Origin: Pseudoflavitalea sp. G-6-1-2
GTDB taxonomy: Bacteria > Bacteroidota > Bacteroidia > Chitinophagales > Chitinophagaceae
Direction: 5' to 3'
DNA: 64,000 nt
Assembly: GCF_012927185.1 (NCBI RefSeq)
Contig: NZ_JABBGB010000002.1
Span: forward strand, 930,001 to 994,000
Part shown: positions 7,683 to 16,787 of the stretch, piece by piece
Layout: every line of letters begins with the position of its first letter
Position numbering within the stretch: position 1 is the first letter of the stretch
Notes under the pieces: model-generated
What the model was told of the DNA's origin: nothing
Database searches by the model: none
What the model saw: the letters and a program-made list of their open reading frames with translations, nothing else
Position numbers and translations under genes: made by a program

Positions 7683-10544
7683 ATGGCAATGAAAGAAGAG
7701 CTGAAGACCGTTCTGTTGTTGAGTCCCCAGAAAATGCTGGAAGACCATCTGGTACTGGAATCCCTGCATATTGTGAAGAATGCGAAAGGCACTACTTTTC
7801 TCAATAAGGAGCTGGATAATGCAGAGTTGAAGGCCAATTATGAAAACCTTCCCAAACCTGCCCGCGACCTGCTGCAGCATTTCTCCAAAACCGGCATTAC
7901 CCAGATTGTGGGTCAGATAAAGCAAAAATACCAGCTCAAACGCGCCGGCATTGCATATGAACCCTATTACAAAACCGCCATGCTACGCGAACTGCATGGC
8001 ATACTGGAAACACTCAAGCCATTTGCCATACTCGCCAAATGGTACCATAAAATAAAAACGGAAAAGGGAAGCTACAGAACCGGCCCCTGCGTATTCAGTG
8101 TGTATAAGCCGTTGCTTCAATTTGAAGTGGTGAAAGAAGATAACCTGCTTCATCTCAAAACCACGGTGGTGCTGAACAATCAGCCCTATGCCATTGAAAC
8201 ATTCAACCGTTATCACTTTCTGCTGGAGAGCAGCAATGAATATTTCCTGCTCGGATTCAAAGATTATCAGACCCTCGAATGGCTGGCGATTCAGAAACCC
8301 GAGCAGTACAGCAAAGATCCTCAGGCGCTCGCACAGGAAGTACTGGCCAAACTCGAAGAAGACTATACCGTTAACCGCAATCAGCTGTTCGAACAGAAAG
8401 CCATCGATACACTTCCTGTAAACCGCGTAATGCTGAGCGAGCTGAACAATACTTTTCTGATGCTTACGCCGCAATGGCTCTATGATGGTTTTCTCATCGA
8501 CGGTCCATTCAAACAAAGCGTGGAATTCAATCGTCAGGGAGAAGTGTATCGCATCAATCGCAGTCAGGAAGCGGAACAGCAGTTCACGCAACTGCTCGAA
8601 TCGATGCACCCGATGTTCGGCAAACAGATGAACGGTTACTACTATCTCTCCTTCACGGAAGCGCAGAAAAAACAGTGGTTCCTGAAAGTATATCACAAAC
8701 TGCTCGATCAGAATATTGAACTGATAGGAATGGATATGCTGCAACATTTCCGCTACTCGCAGTACAAGCCGGAGACCCTGATGAATATTCTGAGAGAAGA
8801 GGAACATATGCTGGTGATGCAGGTGAAAGTTTCTTTCGGAGCAGAAGAAATCCCTATCGAAGAATTACAGAAAATATTGCTGGCAGGGCAACGCACTATT
8901 CTGTTGAAAGATGGCTCCCTCGGCATTCTCGACGACGAATGGCTGCAACAGTTCGGCGCACTCTTCAAGCATGGCCGATACAGCAAAAAAGAAATGCGTG
9001 TGAGCAAGTGGATGGCATTCGGTGAACAGAATGCCGGAGAAAACATCTCTGCACTGAAACCCGTGTTGCAGGATGGCTGGCGTCAGCGCTGGCAACGCTG
9101 GCAGGAACCAGACAGTACGCTTTACAATGTTCCCGCTGGCGTGAATGCCACACTCCGCCCCTATCAGCAAAAAGGATATGAATGGATGCAACTGCTTGCC
9201 GAAGCAGGTGCCGGCGCCTGTCTGGCAGACGACATGGGTTTGGGTAAAACCTTACAGACCATCTGCTTTCTGGCGCATCAGCTGAAAGTGTCGCCGGAAG
9301 CGGTTCACCTGATCATTGGTCCGTCTTCACTGATCTACAACTGGCAATCGGAGTTGCAGAAATTTGCTCCGGAGATCAACACATGGGTGTATCACGGAAG
9401 CGACAGAGATCTCAATGCATTGCAGAATGCGAAGAGTCAGATTGTGATCACCAGCTATGGAACTATCCGTTCGGACATCGATCATCTCGGCAACAAACAG
9501 TTTGGAGTAGTTGTGCTCGACGAAAGCCATAACATCAAAAACCCGGCAGCACAGATCACCAAAGCGGTATCCCGACTGCAATGCGCCAGCCGCATCGCAT
9601 TAAGTGGTACGCCGGTGATGAACAATACATTCGATCTGTATGCGCAGCTCGATTTTCTGCTTCCGGGCATTTTCGGCAGCAGAGAATTCTTCAAGCGCGA
9701 ATATGCAGACCCCATCGATCGTTTTCGCGACGAAGCCAAGATTCAGGCATTGCAGAAACTCACGGCTCCGTTCATTCTGCGGAGAACAAAATCTCAGGTA
9801 GCGCGCGATCTGCCGGAGAAAACCGAAATAGTGATGTGGTGCGAAATGGGCACGGCCCAGAAAGCGCTGTACGACAGCATCCGCGACAATATCCGCAGCA
9901 GTCTATTCCTCAACATACAAAGTGAAGGACTCGGCAAAAGCAAGCTCGCTGTATTGCAGGGCATGCTCAAACTGCGCCAGCTCTGCAATTCGCCTATGCT
10001 GCTTCCGTCGGAAGATCGTACCACTACCGATGCCATCAAAACGGAGATGCTGATGGATGAGCTCAGCAATAACCTGAAAGATCAGAAAGTGCTGGTATTC
10101 TCACAATTCACCAGCATGCTCGATCTGCTGGCCGAAGGATGCCGCGAGCGCAATATCGACTTCTTCCATTTCGACGGACAAACACCGCCAGCCAAAAGAG
10201 CGGAAATGGTGGAGGCATTTCAGCAGGAAGGCAATACCACCAATGTTTTCCTCATCAGTCTCAAAGCGGGCAATGCCGGATTGAACTTAACGGCAGCCAG
10301 TTATGTTTTCCTTGTAGACCCCTGGTGGAATACGGCGGTTCAGCAGCAGGCGATCGACCGTACTCACCGTATCGGACAAACGAAAAATATATTCGCGTAC
10401 AAAATGATCTGCAAAGACAGCATCGAAGAGAAGATCATTCAGTTGCAGCAACGCAAGAAGCAGCTGGCGGAAGATCTTGTTTCTGAAGATGAAGGTTTTG
10501 TAAAGGCATTAACGGAAGACGATATCCAGTTCCTCTTCAGCTAA
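7683..10544 (+). CDS. SNF2-family DEAD/DEAH-box helicase
   Basis: About 953 residues. The C-terminal half is a Swi2/Snf2 ATPase: motif I LADDMGLGKTLQTI (about residue 513), motif II DESH (about 612), motif III ALSGTP, and the helicase C-terminal domain with LVFSQFTSMLDLL and the motif VI region QQQAIDRTHRIGQT. The N-terminal half (about 480 residues) is less conserved and shows no SWIM zinc finger (no CxC...CxH). Bacterial SNF2 proteins of this layout are thought to remodel stalled RNA polymerase or DNA complexes. I place the start at ATG 7683 (MAMKEELKT), because the longer frame from a TTG at 7641 adds an unlikely segment. No operon partners are evident. Confidence 0.88.
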   Translation: MAMKEELKTVLLLSPQKMLEDHLVLESLHIVKNAKGTTFLNKELDNAELKANYENLPKPARDLLQHFSKTGITQIVGQIKQKYQLKRAGIAYEPYYKTAMLRELHGILETLKPFAILAKWYHKIKTEKGSYRTGPCVFSVYKPLLQFEVVKEDNLLHLKTTVVLNNQPYAIETFNRYHFLLESSNEYFLLGFKDYQTLEWLAIQKPEQYSKDPQALAQEVLAKLEEDYTVNRNQLFEQKAIDTLPVNRVMLSELNNTFLMLTPQWLYDGFLIDGPFKQSVEFNRQGEVYRINRSQEAEQQFTQLLESMHPMFGKQMNGYYYLSFTEAQKKQWFLKVYHKLLDQNIELIGMDMLQHFRYSQYKPETLMNILREEEHMLVMQVKVSFGAEEIPIEELQKILLAGQRTILLKDGSLGILDDEWLQQFGALFKHGRYSKKEMRVSKWMAFGEQNAGENISALKPVLQDGWRQRWQRWQEPDSTLYNVPAGVNATLRPYQQKGYEWMQLLAEAGAGACLADDMGLGKTLQTICFLAHQLKVSPEAVHLIIGPSSLIYNWQSELQKFAPEINTWVYHGSDRDLNALQNAKSQIVITSYGTIRSDIDHLGNKQFGVVVLDESHNIKNPAAQITKAVSRLQCASRIALSGTPVMNNTFDLYAQLDFLLPGIFGSREFFKREYADPIDRFRDEAKIQALQKLTAPFILRRTKSQVARDLPEKTEIVMWCEMGTAQKALYDSIRDNIRSSLFLNIQSEGLGKSKLAVLQGMLKLRQLCNSPMLLPSEDRTTTDAIKTEMLMDELSNNLKDQKVLVFSQFTSMLDLLAEGCRERNIDFFHFDGQTPPAKRAEMVEAFQQEGNTTNVFLISLKAGNAGLNLTAASYVFLVDPWWNTAVQQQAIDRTHRIGQTKNIFAYKMICKDSIEEKIIQLQQRKKQLAEDLVSEDEGFVKALTEDDIQFLFS

Positions 10545-10668
10545 AAATAAACTTCGGCAGGTTACGGAAATTGCTCAACTTTATTGTTGGGTCGAAGAAC
10601 TATGTTCATACCTCCCCTCCTTCCTTAAACATTCCGGCTTGCTGCTTTTTTTCTAACCATAAAATTCC

Positions 10669-11328
10669 ATGATTATGAAACTCGCGATCATTGGCGCTTC
10701 TGGTTTTGTTGGCAGTCATTTGTTGCAGGAGGCTTTGCAACGTGGCCATAAAGTAACTGCCATCGTACGCAACCCTGCGAAGATCACTACCCATCATCCC
10801 CACCTCACTGTAAAAGCCTGCGACGTAATGGATGCAGCTGCACTGGCGCCGCTGCTGGCAGGCAATGATGCTGTGATCAGCGCATATAATTCCGGCTGGA
10901 CCAACCCGAATATCTACGATGATTTTATGCGTGGATCGGATGCTATTCTTCGCGCCACGCGCGAGGCCGGTGTACCGAGACTGCTCGTTGTTGGCGGAGC
11001 AGGCAGCCTGGAAATAGCGCCAGGCAAGCAACTGGTAGATACGCCCGAATTTCCCGAAGCTTACAAAGCAGGCGCTACGGCAGCCCGCGATTTTCTCGAT
11101 CAGCTGAAGCGCGAACAATCATTGGACTGGACACTACTCAGTCCTGCCATCGAAATGAACCCCACCGTAAAAACCGGAAGAACCGGCAAATACCGCACAG
11201 GCACCGATCAGCCTGTATTCGACAACAGCAAACGCAGTTTCATTTCAGTAGAAGATCTCTGCGTTGCCTTGATGGATGAAACGGAGAAGCCTCAGTTTCC
11301 GCGCAAACGCTTCACGGTAGGATATTGA
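10669..11328 (+). CDS. NAD(P)-binding oxidoreductase (atypical SDR, YwnB-like)
   Basis: A 219-residue Rossmann-fold protein. The N-terminus LAIIGASGFVGSHLLQEALQ carries the GASGFVG dinucleotide-binding motif of atypical short-chain dehydrogenases. Further signatures are DVMDAAALAPLLAGNDAVIS and LLVVGGAGSL. The catalytic YxxxK of classical SDRs is not obvious, as usual for this NmrA/YwnB-like group. ATG codons at 10669 and 10675 are both possible. It is a monocistronic gene followed by a hairpin at 11345-11392. Substrate unknown. Confidence 0.82.
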   Translation: MIMKLAIIGASGFVGSHLLQEALQRGHKVTAIVRNPAKITTHHPHLTVKACDVMDAAALAPLLAGNDAVISAYNSGWTNPNIYDDFMRGSDAILRATREAGVPRLLVVGGAGSLEIAPGKQLVDTPEFPEAYKAGATAARDFLDQLKREQSLDWTLLSPAIEMNPTVKTGRTGKYRTGTDQPVFDNSKRSFISVEDLCVALMDETEKPQFPRKRFTVGY

Positions 11329-11344
11329 TACCGGCATAAAAAAG

Positions 11345-11399
11345 TTCCGCAGCGCTGCCAACCATTATAGCTTAGGTTGAAGCACTGCGGAATTATTTT
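11345..11399 (+). terminator. Terminator-like hairpin
   Basis: TTCCGCAGCGCT (11345-11356) pairs with AGCACTGCGGAA (11381-11392) with one mismatch; TTATTTTG follows. The 24-base loop is long. It lies 17 bases after the oxidoreductase stop. Confidence 0.55.
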
Positions 11400-11503
11400 G
11401 GCTGTTATCAGTCAATCGATCTGCCTATACCTGCAAAAATTTCAAAGAATCATTGCCAGCAGAAAGCAAACCAGTGATTTTATGATAACATGAGCGTTCA
11501 TCA

Positions 11504-11947
11504 TTATTCTTTCTTTTTAGGAGCAACTTTTGGCACTTCAGCATGCAGAGAAGGTTCTTTTCCCTGATCTACTTTAGGAGCAACTGGCGCAGCTGTTCTA
11601 TCAGTGTTGGCACTTTTCTGATCGCTGGCCATATTACCCGGGCTTGAAGATTTTTTGAAGGCACTGCTGCGTCCGCGGGCAGTACCGCCGCCAGCGGCTA
11701 CATTAGGTCCTATTCCTTTTTTCACTTTTGCATTGAAGCTCTCCCGATCAGATTTAGATGATTTATCTGATTGAATGGATGGTCTCGATTTTGGTCCCAT
11801 GCGAAGTCCGGGCGCAGTGCCATTCTTGAGCTGATCGGAAATGCGCTGGTTCGTATTGTATTTGGGATTATCATTCTGCGCCATCAGTTTACTCTGGCCA
11901 AACAGAATACATCCCAATACAAGTGTATATGCAAGAATTCTTTTCAT
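11504..11947 (-). CDS. Small secreted basic low-complexity protein
   Basis: 147 residues: a signal peptide (MKRILAYTLVLGCILFGQSK, cleavage likely after LMAQ) and then a Ser/Lys/Pro/Ala-rich body with no predicted fold, including the basic end PKVAPKKKE. I do not recognise a family. It begins 19 bases after the stop of the giant repeat protein and is probably the last gene of that transcript, so a role in the same surface structure is possible but unproven. Confidence 0.6.
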   Translation of the reverse strand: MKRILAYTLVLGCILFGQSKLMAQNDNPKYNTNQRISDQLKNGTAPGLRMGPKSRPSIQSDKSSKSDRESFNAKVKKGIGPNVAAGGGTARGRSSAFKKSSSPGNMASDQKSANTDRTAAPVAPKVDQGKEPSLHAEVPKVAPKKKE

Positions 11948-11966
11948 ATTATTTTGATTGATTCGA

Positions 11967-14900
11967 TTATTTAATGCTTACCAATACTTTGATCTTACCG
12001 ATACTGTTGGCATTGAAATCCTGCAATGCTTTACCAATCACCTGACCGATTTTTACTTTATCCGGATCGGCTTTCATGGCCACACCTGCGATGGATGAAG
12101 TAACCAGCAGATCGCCACGTTTAATAGCACCACCTTCCATGCAAACTTTAGTAGGGATCACACCTACAACACCCATGGGTACCTGAGCAGAGAGATCATC
12201 ATCGATATGGCTCTCGGTGAGCAATACGCCGGGTTTGGTAGCATACACACCAGCCACCAGTGTGGAGTAAGGAGTGCTCGATTTTTCGACGGTACGATCT
12301 GCATCGGTAGCAATCACCAGTACATCACCTGGTTCATATGCAGCTGATGTGCCGGTTACATCAAATGATTCAGCTACGTCGGCACCACTGTTCTGAGTAC
12401 CGCCATTGAAGAACCCACGGCCTGCAGAGTTGATGCGTGCAACATTCACTGTACCTGGATTACCAGATTTGAAAACTGCGATGCTACCATTGCTATGTTG
12501 TTCAGCAGTAAACACCGGATTGGTATTGCCTGTGTTGAAGTTTACAAATCTGCCTGCACGGCCATTACCGAAGTTGGGGATCCAGCCAAAAATGGCAGCG
12601 CCTGTACCATCTGCAGTAGCTTCAACACCGTCGCCACCATTGGATGCATTGGCAGTGATACCATTGCCATTACCATCAGCGATAGCAACCAGCGCGGGTC
12701 CATTGCCGGCCGGGTTGCTGGCATGGAACAGACCTGCAAAACCGCCGGTACCGGAACTAATACCATAGATACCCGCAGTACCGAAGTTGGCGAACTGAGA
12801 ATTCACTTCACCTCTTACGGCTGGTGAAGTACCTGTAGTTCTGTCTACGAAGAAATCACCTGCTGTACCATTCCCAACTGTTTTTACGGTGATTACCTCA
12901 TTATCATTATCCTCATTGTAGATCTGGAATCGGCCGGCACGGCCGGTAGCGAATGATGGCACCCAGCCATAGACTGCAACTCCGGCTCCGTCGATATTTG
13001 CTTCCACTGCATTACCATCTTTGCTGGCATTGGCAGTGATGGCATTTCCATTACCATCCTGAATAGCCACCAGAGCAGGGCCATTGCCTGATGGATTGGA
13101 AGAATGGAACAAACCTGCAAAACCACCGGTTCCGGAAGATATACCGAAGATACCCGCTGCTCCAAAGTTGCCAAAGATCGTTTTCACTTCTCCTCTAACG
13201 GCCGCGGCCACGCTATTTGTATTGTCTACCAAAAAGCTGGAAGCATTGCCCAATGTATTATCCGGAATGTTACCATTGCCATTGGTTACTACATTCAGTG
13301 TATTTGCATCAGTATTGGTTGTATTGAAATTCTCAAACCAGCCGCCACTGCCTGTACTGTTGTTGAGACCTACCTGACCTAATACACCGATACCTGTACC
13401 TGCAGTGCTGGTGGCAATGAAACCACGCACACCATAACCACCGCCATCATTGCGGCCTACAACTGCACCGGCAATATCGCTGGTAGTTCTTCCTACCACC
13501 GCTTCACCACCACCGTTATTATCACCCACAACACCTGCAGAGCTAACAGCGGAAGTAATGCCATGCAATGCGAATCCAGCCGCTGTTGAACTTCTTACAC
13601 CTGCACCGTTACCCGTTGTGGTAACGTTCACTACCGTACCATTGCCTACAGAGTTTACAACTAGGGCATTATTGTTATTTGAGTTATTGAATATAGAGAT
13701 GCTGGCAGGTATACCGTTGTTACTGGTCGCCTGCAAACCCGTACCAGTATTGCTGTTTGCGTACACACCGTATCCATTGGCGCTTGAATTACCATATACA
13801 CCAAGGCCATTTGGGGTAGTACCATACACGCCCCATCCTGAACCGTTCTGACTGCCCCAAACTCCAATTCCTAAACCACCAGTACCATTATTGATACCGC
13901 GTACAGCTGAAGAGAATCCACCGGGAGCAGCGCTACTCACAATACCGCGAACAGCTGCAATGCTTGAAGTGGTTGTATTATTGACACCTTCAATAGATGT
14001 ACCGTCTCCATCATTTGCAATGGAGAATAAAGTAGCTGCATTGTTTTCAGCGGCAAAGAATGGAAGTGTAAGACTTCCTCCTCCACCAATGTTGGCAGGC
14101 GCCCAGTTGGCACCATCAAACTTGAGCACCTGATTCAGCGCAGGAACTACATTGCTCACAGGAGTATTCTGCAGTTTCACTACTAAAGGGCTGGGATAGG
14201 TACCGCCGAGATCTCCACTTGCCGGTCCGTTTGGAGGCAGAGACGTAGGAATCACGCCTGGTGCGATCTTCGGAAGCGTTATTGATCCGTCGGCAAGTTT
14301 CGCTGTAGTTACATTTGCATCGATGATCTTTGCAGTTCCTACAGATCCGTCAGCAAGTTTTGCCATAGTTACATTGGCGTCGATGATCTTCGCAGTTCCT
14401 ACAGATCCGTCTGCGAGCTTAGGTGCGGTTACGGCTCCGTCTGCAACTTTCACAGTTACTACAGATCCATCAGCAAGCTTTGCAATTGCCACTGCACCAT
14501 CTGCAATTTTTGGAGTAGTAACAGCATTGTCAGCCAGCTTCGTATCGGTAACTGCATTCGCAGCAATAGTTGGATTAGGATAGTTTCCTGTAAGATCGCC
14601 ACCGGCTGCGCCACTCGGAGGGAGGGTTACACCAGGACCAATCTTTACTTGCGTTACTGCACCATCAGCCAGTTTTGGTGTGGTGATAGCAGCATCCAAT
14701 ACTTTCACAGTTGTAACAGCATCATTGGCCAGTTTGCCTGCCGTAACATTTGCGTCGATGATTTTTGCAGTTCCTACAGAGCCGTCGGAAAGTTTTGGAG
14801 CAGTTACTGCACCATCAGCAAGCTTGCCTGTATTCACTGCATTGGCAGCAATATTTGGATTAGGATAGTTACCTGTAAGATCGCCACCAGCTGCGCCACT

Positions 14901-15848
14901 CGGAGGGAGGGTTACACCAGGACCAATCTTTACTTGCGTTACTGCACCATCGGCAAGTTTAGGTGTAGTAACAGCAGCATCCATTATTTTATTTGTTTCA
15001 ACAGCATTGTTGGCCAGTTTCGCTGACGTAACATTCGCATCTATGATTTTTGCAGTGCTCACAGAACCATCAGCCAGCTTGGCTGTGTTCACTGCATTAG
15101 GTTTGATAGTGGGATTGGGGAAATTACCCGTAAGATCTCCACCTGCAGGGCCGCCCGGAGGAAGCACTACGCCCGGGCCGATCTTCGATTGCGTGATGGC
15201 ACCATCAGCAATCTTCGCTGTGGTGATAACGTTAGCTGCTATCGCAGGATTGGGATATACTCCACTGAGATCACCACCCGCAGGACCGCTCGGAGGTAAT
15301 GTGATAGGAATCACGCCTGGCGCGATCTTCGGCAGGGTGATGGCCCCGTTAGCCACTTTTGCAGTAGTTACCGCATTAGCAGCAATAGTTGGATTGGGAT
15401 AGGTACCACTGAGATCACCACCAGCCGGACCAACCGGCGAACCCGTACCCGCAGTCAGCGCATAAGGCACTGAAGCCAGCTGTGCAGTACCGATGCTGGT
15501 AAAGGCAGCTCCTCCTTTCGGATCGATCTCCACCTGTATGTATTTACTTCCTGTACTCCAGTCTACACCGAGTATTGTACCACTCACATTCGTTGCGCCG
15601 GCACTTCCCATCTGAATATTGAAAAGCCCCACGGCATTGGTAGTTACCTGCCTTGTTTCTGAATACACAACAGCACCAGCACTGGAATTATTTCGAATAG
15701 ATAATCGCAAAGATATTTTTGTGTTGGCCAATACATTGCCAACTGCGTTTCTTGCCACGCCCTGGTAATTGAGCAAGCCGGGCGCTTGTGCATAACTGCC
15801 GGCTACGGCCAGGAGAATGGCGGTTATTGCCAGTAAAAATTGTCTCAT
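11967..15848 (-). CDS. Giant secreted repeat protein (tail-fibre/adhesin-like)
   Basis: 1293 residues with signal peptide (MRQFLLAITAILLAVAGSYA). Residues about 22-135 form a domain common in Bacteroidota surface proteins (PGLLNYQGVARNAVGN). Residues about 135-560 hold six modules built on GGDL(S/T)GxYPNPxIAANA, spaced by many about 10-residue units such as KLADGAVTxxK and KIIDANVT. Residues about 600-1150 are Gly/Asn-rich with beta-type repeats, including two copies of an about 83-residue unit (GTGGFAGLFHxSNPxGNGPA). The last 130 residues form a distinct compact domain (SFDVTGTSAAYEPGDVLVIA onward), possibly a cap or sorting domain. Function is probably adhesive or structural at the cell surface. 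The upstream T9SS-type protein suggests a common export route. No catalytic motif seen. Confidence 0.75.
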   Translation of the reverse strand: MRQFLLAITAILLAVAGSYAQAPGLLNYQGVARNAVGNVLANTKISLRLSIRNNSSAGAVVYSETRQVTTNAVGLFNIQMGSAGATNVSGTILGVDWSTGSKYIQVEIDPKGGAAFTSIGTAQLASVPYALTAGTGSPVGPAGGDLSGTYPNPTIAANAVTTAKVANGAITLPKIAPGVIPITLPPSGPAGGDLSGVYPNPAIAANVITTAKIADGAITQSKIGPGVVLPPGGPAGGDLTGNFPNPTIKPNAVNTAKLADGSVSTAKIIDANVTSAKLANNAVETNKIMDAAVTTPKLADGAVTQVKIGPGVTLPPSGAAGGDLTGNYPNPNIAANAVNTGKLADGAVTAPKLSDGSVGTAKIIDANVTAGKLANDAVTTVKVLDAAITTPKLADGAVTQVKIGPGVTLPPSGAAGGDLTGNYPNPTIAANAVTDTKLADNAVTTPKIADGAVAIAKLADGSVVTVKVADGAVTAPKLADGSVGTAKIIDANVTMAKLADGSVGTAKIIDANVTTAKLADGSITLPKIAPGVIPTSLPPNGPASGDLGGTYPSPLVVKLQNTPVSNVVPALNQVLKFDGANWAPANIGGGGSLTLPFFAAENNAATLFSIANDGDGTSIEGVNNTTTSSIAAVRGIVSSAAPGGFSSAVRGINNGTGGLGIGVWGSQNGSGWGVYGTTPNGLGVYGNSSANGYGVYANSNTGTGLQATSNNGIPASISIFNNSNNNNALVVNSVGNGTVVNVTTTGNGAGVRSSTAAGFALHGITSAVSSAGVVGDNNGGGEAVVGRTTSDIAGAVVGRNDGGGYGVRGFIATSTAGTGIGVLGQVGLNNSTGSGGWFENFNTTNTDANTLNVVTNGNGNIPDNTLGNASSFLVDNTNSVAAAVRGEVKTIFGNFGAAGIFGISSGTGGFAGLFHSSNPSGNGPALVAIQDGNGNAITANASKDGNAVEANIDGAGVAVYGWVPSFATGRAGRFQIYNEDNDNEVITVKTVGNGTAGDFFVDRTTGTSPAVRGEVNSQFANFGTAGIYGISSGTGGFAGLFHASNPAGNGPALVAIADGNGNGITANASNGGDGVEATADGTGAAIFGWIPNFGNGRAGRFVNFNTGNTNPVFTAEQHSNGSIAVFKSGNPGTVNVARINSAGRGFFNGGTQNSGADVAESFDVTGTSAAYEPGDVLVIATDADRTVEKSSTPYSTLVAGVYATKPGVLLTESHIDDDLSAQVPMGVVGVIPTKVCMEGGAIKRGDLLVTSSIAGVAMKADPDKVKIGQVIGKALQDFNANSIGKIKVLVSIK
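12590..13200 (-). repeat. Two-copy repeat of about 83 codons
   Basis: Two adjacent coding units (about 12570-12800 and 12940-13180) encode near-identical segments sharing ISSGTGGFAGLFH and SNPxGNGPALVAI. They are separated by a less similar linker. Confidence 0.7.
14320..15410 (-). repeat. Tandem coding repeats of the GGDL/KLADG region
   Basis: Short (about 30-base) and long (about 280-base) units recur. A stretch of about 100 bases at roughly 14569-14674 recurs almost unchanged at 14855-14960 (both contain GCTGCGCCACTCGGAGGG). A 57-base unit is repeated around 14310-14420. Confidence 0.75.
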
Positions 15849-15917
15849 AGTTGCTTTGTTAATAGGTTATTGATCAATCAAGTGAGGACAGCTCCTCAGG
15901 TAAGGGATGCAATGCAT

Positions 15918-16487
15918 TTAACGGCCTGCATTTTTGATCACTTTAAATCCGCTTCTGCGTGTCACATTCAATCCATCCGGCCTTGCCGAATCAGGGAACA
16001 ATGTGGCGATCACGAAATACACGCCATTCTGATATGGCGTCAGATCAAAGTAATCGATACGACAGCATCCATCGTAGTCGTATGTCTTTTTCTGCAGCAC
16101 CTTGCCTGCAGCATCGGTGATCTGGATCTCCATCCGCCCCGTCTGGCGAACAAAGAAGTCCAGCTCAAATCTTCCCCTCGTTGGGTTAGGGAATAATCTG
16201 AAATCGTCTGGTTCGAAATAAACAATGAAGGGATCCTTGCCGATCTTGTCTGTACAGGGTTGCAGCACACCATGCGTTACGCGCAGTGAACTGTCGGGCG
16301 TAGCAAAATCGCTGATCAGCATCAGCTCGCCCAAACTCCACTCATACTGGTAATAAGAATCGGCGTTCTGGTAGGAACCTCCTGCAATATTGAACACCGA
16401 TGGCGTTACCATCTGTGCCCGTGCAGGGGCCATGAATAGAAGGAACATCAATGCCAATACGAACCCTGACTTGTAAACATCTGTCAT
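15918..16487 (-). CDS. Secreted protein with T9SS C-terminal sorting domain
   Basis: 189 residues. The N-terminal signal (FVLALMFLLFMAPARAQ) directs export. The C-terminal 85 residues carry a type A T9SS sorting domain: FRLFPNPTRGRFELDF, then the ITDAAGKVL strand, then NGVYFVIATL. The middle contains the short region SYYQYEWSLGELMLI found in small Bacteroidota sorting-domain proteins. It lies 69 bases upstream of the giant repeat protein on the same strand, so they are probably co-transcribed from a promoter near 16671. The mature domain is only about 80 residues, so it may be a small structural or anchoring component. Confidence 0.8.
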   Translation of the reverse strand: MTDVYKSGFVLALMFLLFMAPARAQMVTPSVFNIAGGSYQNADSYYQYEWSLGELMLISDFATPDSSLRVTHGVLQPCTDKIGKDPFIVYFEPDDFRLFPNPTRGRFELDFFVRQTGRMEIQITDAAGKVLQKKTYDYDGCCRIDYFDLTPYQNGVYFVIATLFPDSARPDGLNVTRRSGFKVIKNAGR

Positions 16488-16724
16488 AAGCAGGATTGTT
16501 TAAAAGGTTAAAAATTGCTATCGGGCTATTAACCAGAGCAGGACACTGTAACAGGGTTATGTGAAAAGGAATACAAGGTCTTCCGTGAAAGGGACCTACA
16601 GGGCGAGAAATAATTATTAGGTATGGGGGCTAATTGGAAGAACGGCTACGGGGATTTGCCGTTCACATTTCAAAAGTAGCAAAAAAACATATTATAAAAA
16701 AGAGGTAGAAATACGGATAAATAA
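16488..16724. other. Leader/promoter region of the surface-protein transcript
   Basis: On the minus strand TACTTTTG (16678-16671) is a perfect match to the -7 box TAnnTTTG, implying a leader of about 180 bases. The leader contains a small hairpin at about 16650-16664. No gene or repeat seen. Confidence 0.45.
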
Positions 16725-16766
16725 AACAGCGGCTCCGTAGTTCCCCTCAAAGAACCGCGGAGCCGC
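16725..16766 (-). terminator. Terminator of the glycerol operon
   Basis: On the minus strand GCGGCTCCG (16766-16758) pairs with CGGAGCCGC (16737-16729), a perfect 9-bp GC-rich stem followed by TGTTTTATTT. It lies 22 bases after the GDPD stop codon. Confidence 0.75.
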
Positions 16767-16787
16767 CTGCAGTATAGATTTCAGCGC

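Noticed and set aside
14320-15410. Regular repeats that could suggest a CRISPR array
   Set aside because: The repeats are in frame, code for a periodic peptide and vary in sequence and length; there are no unique spacers and no cas genes.
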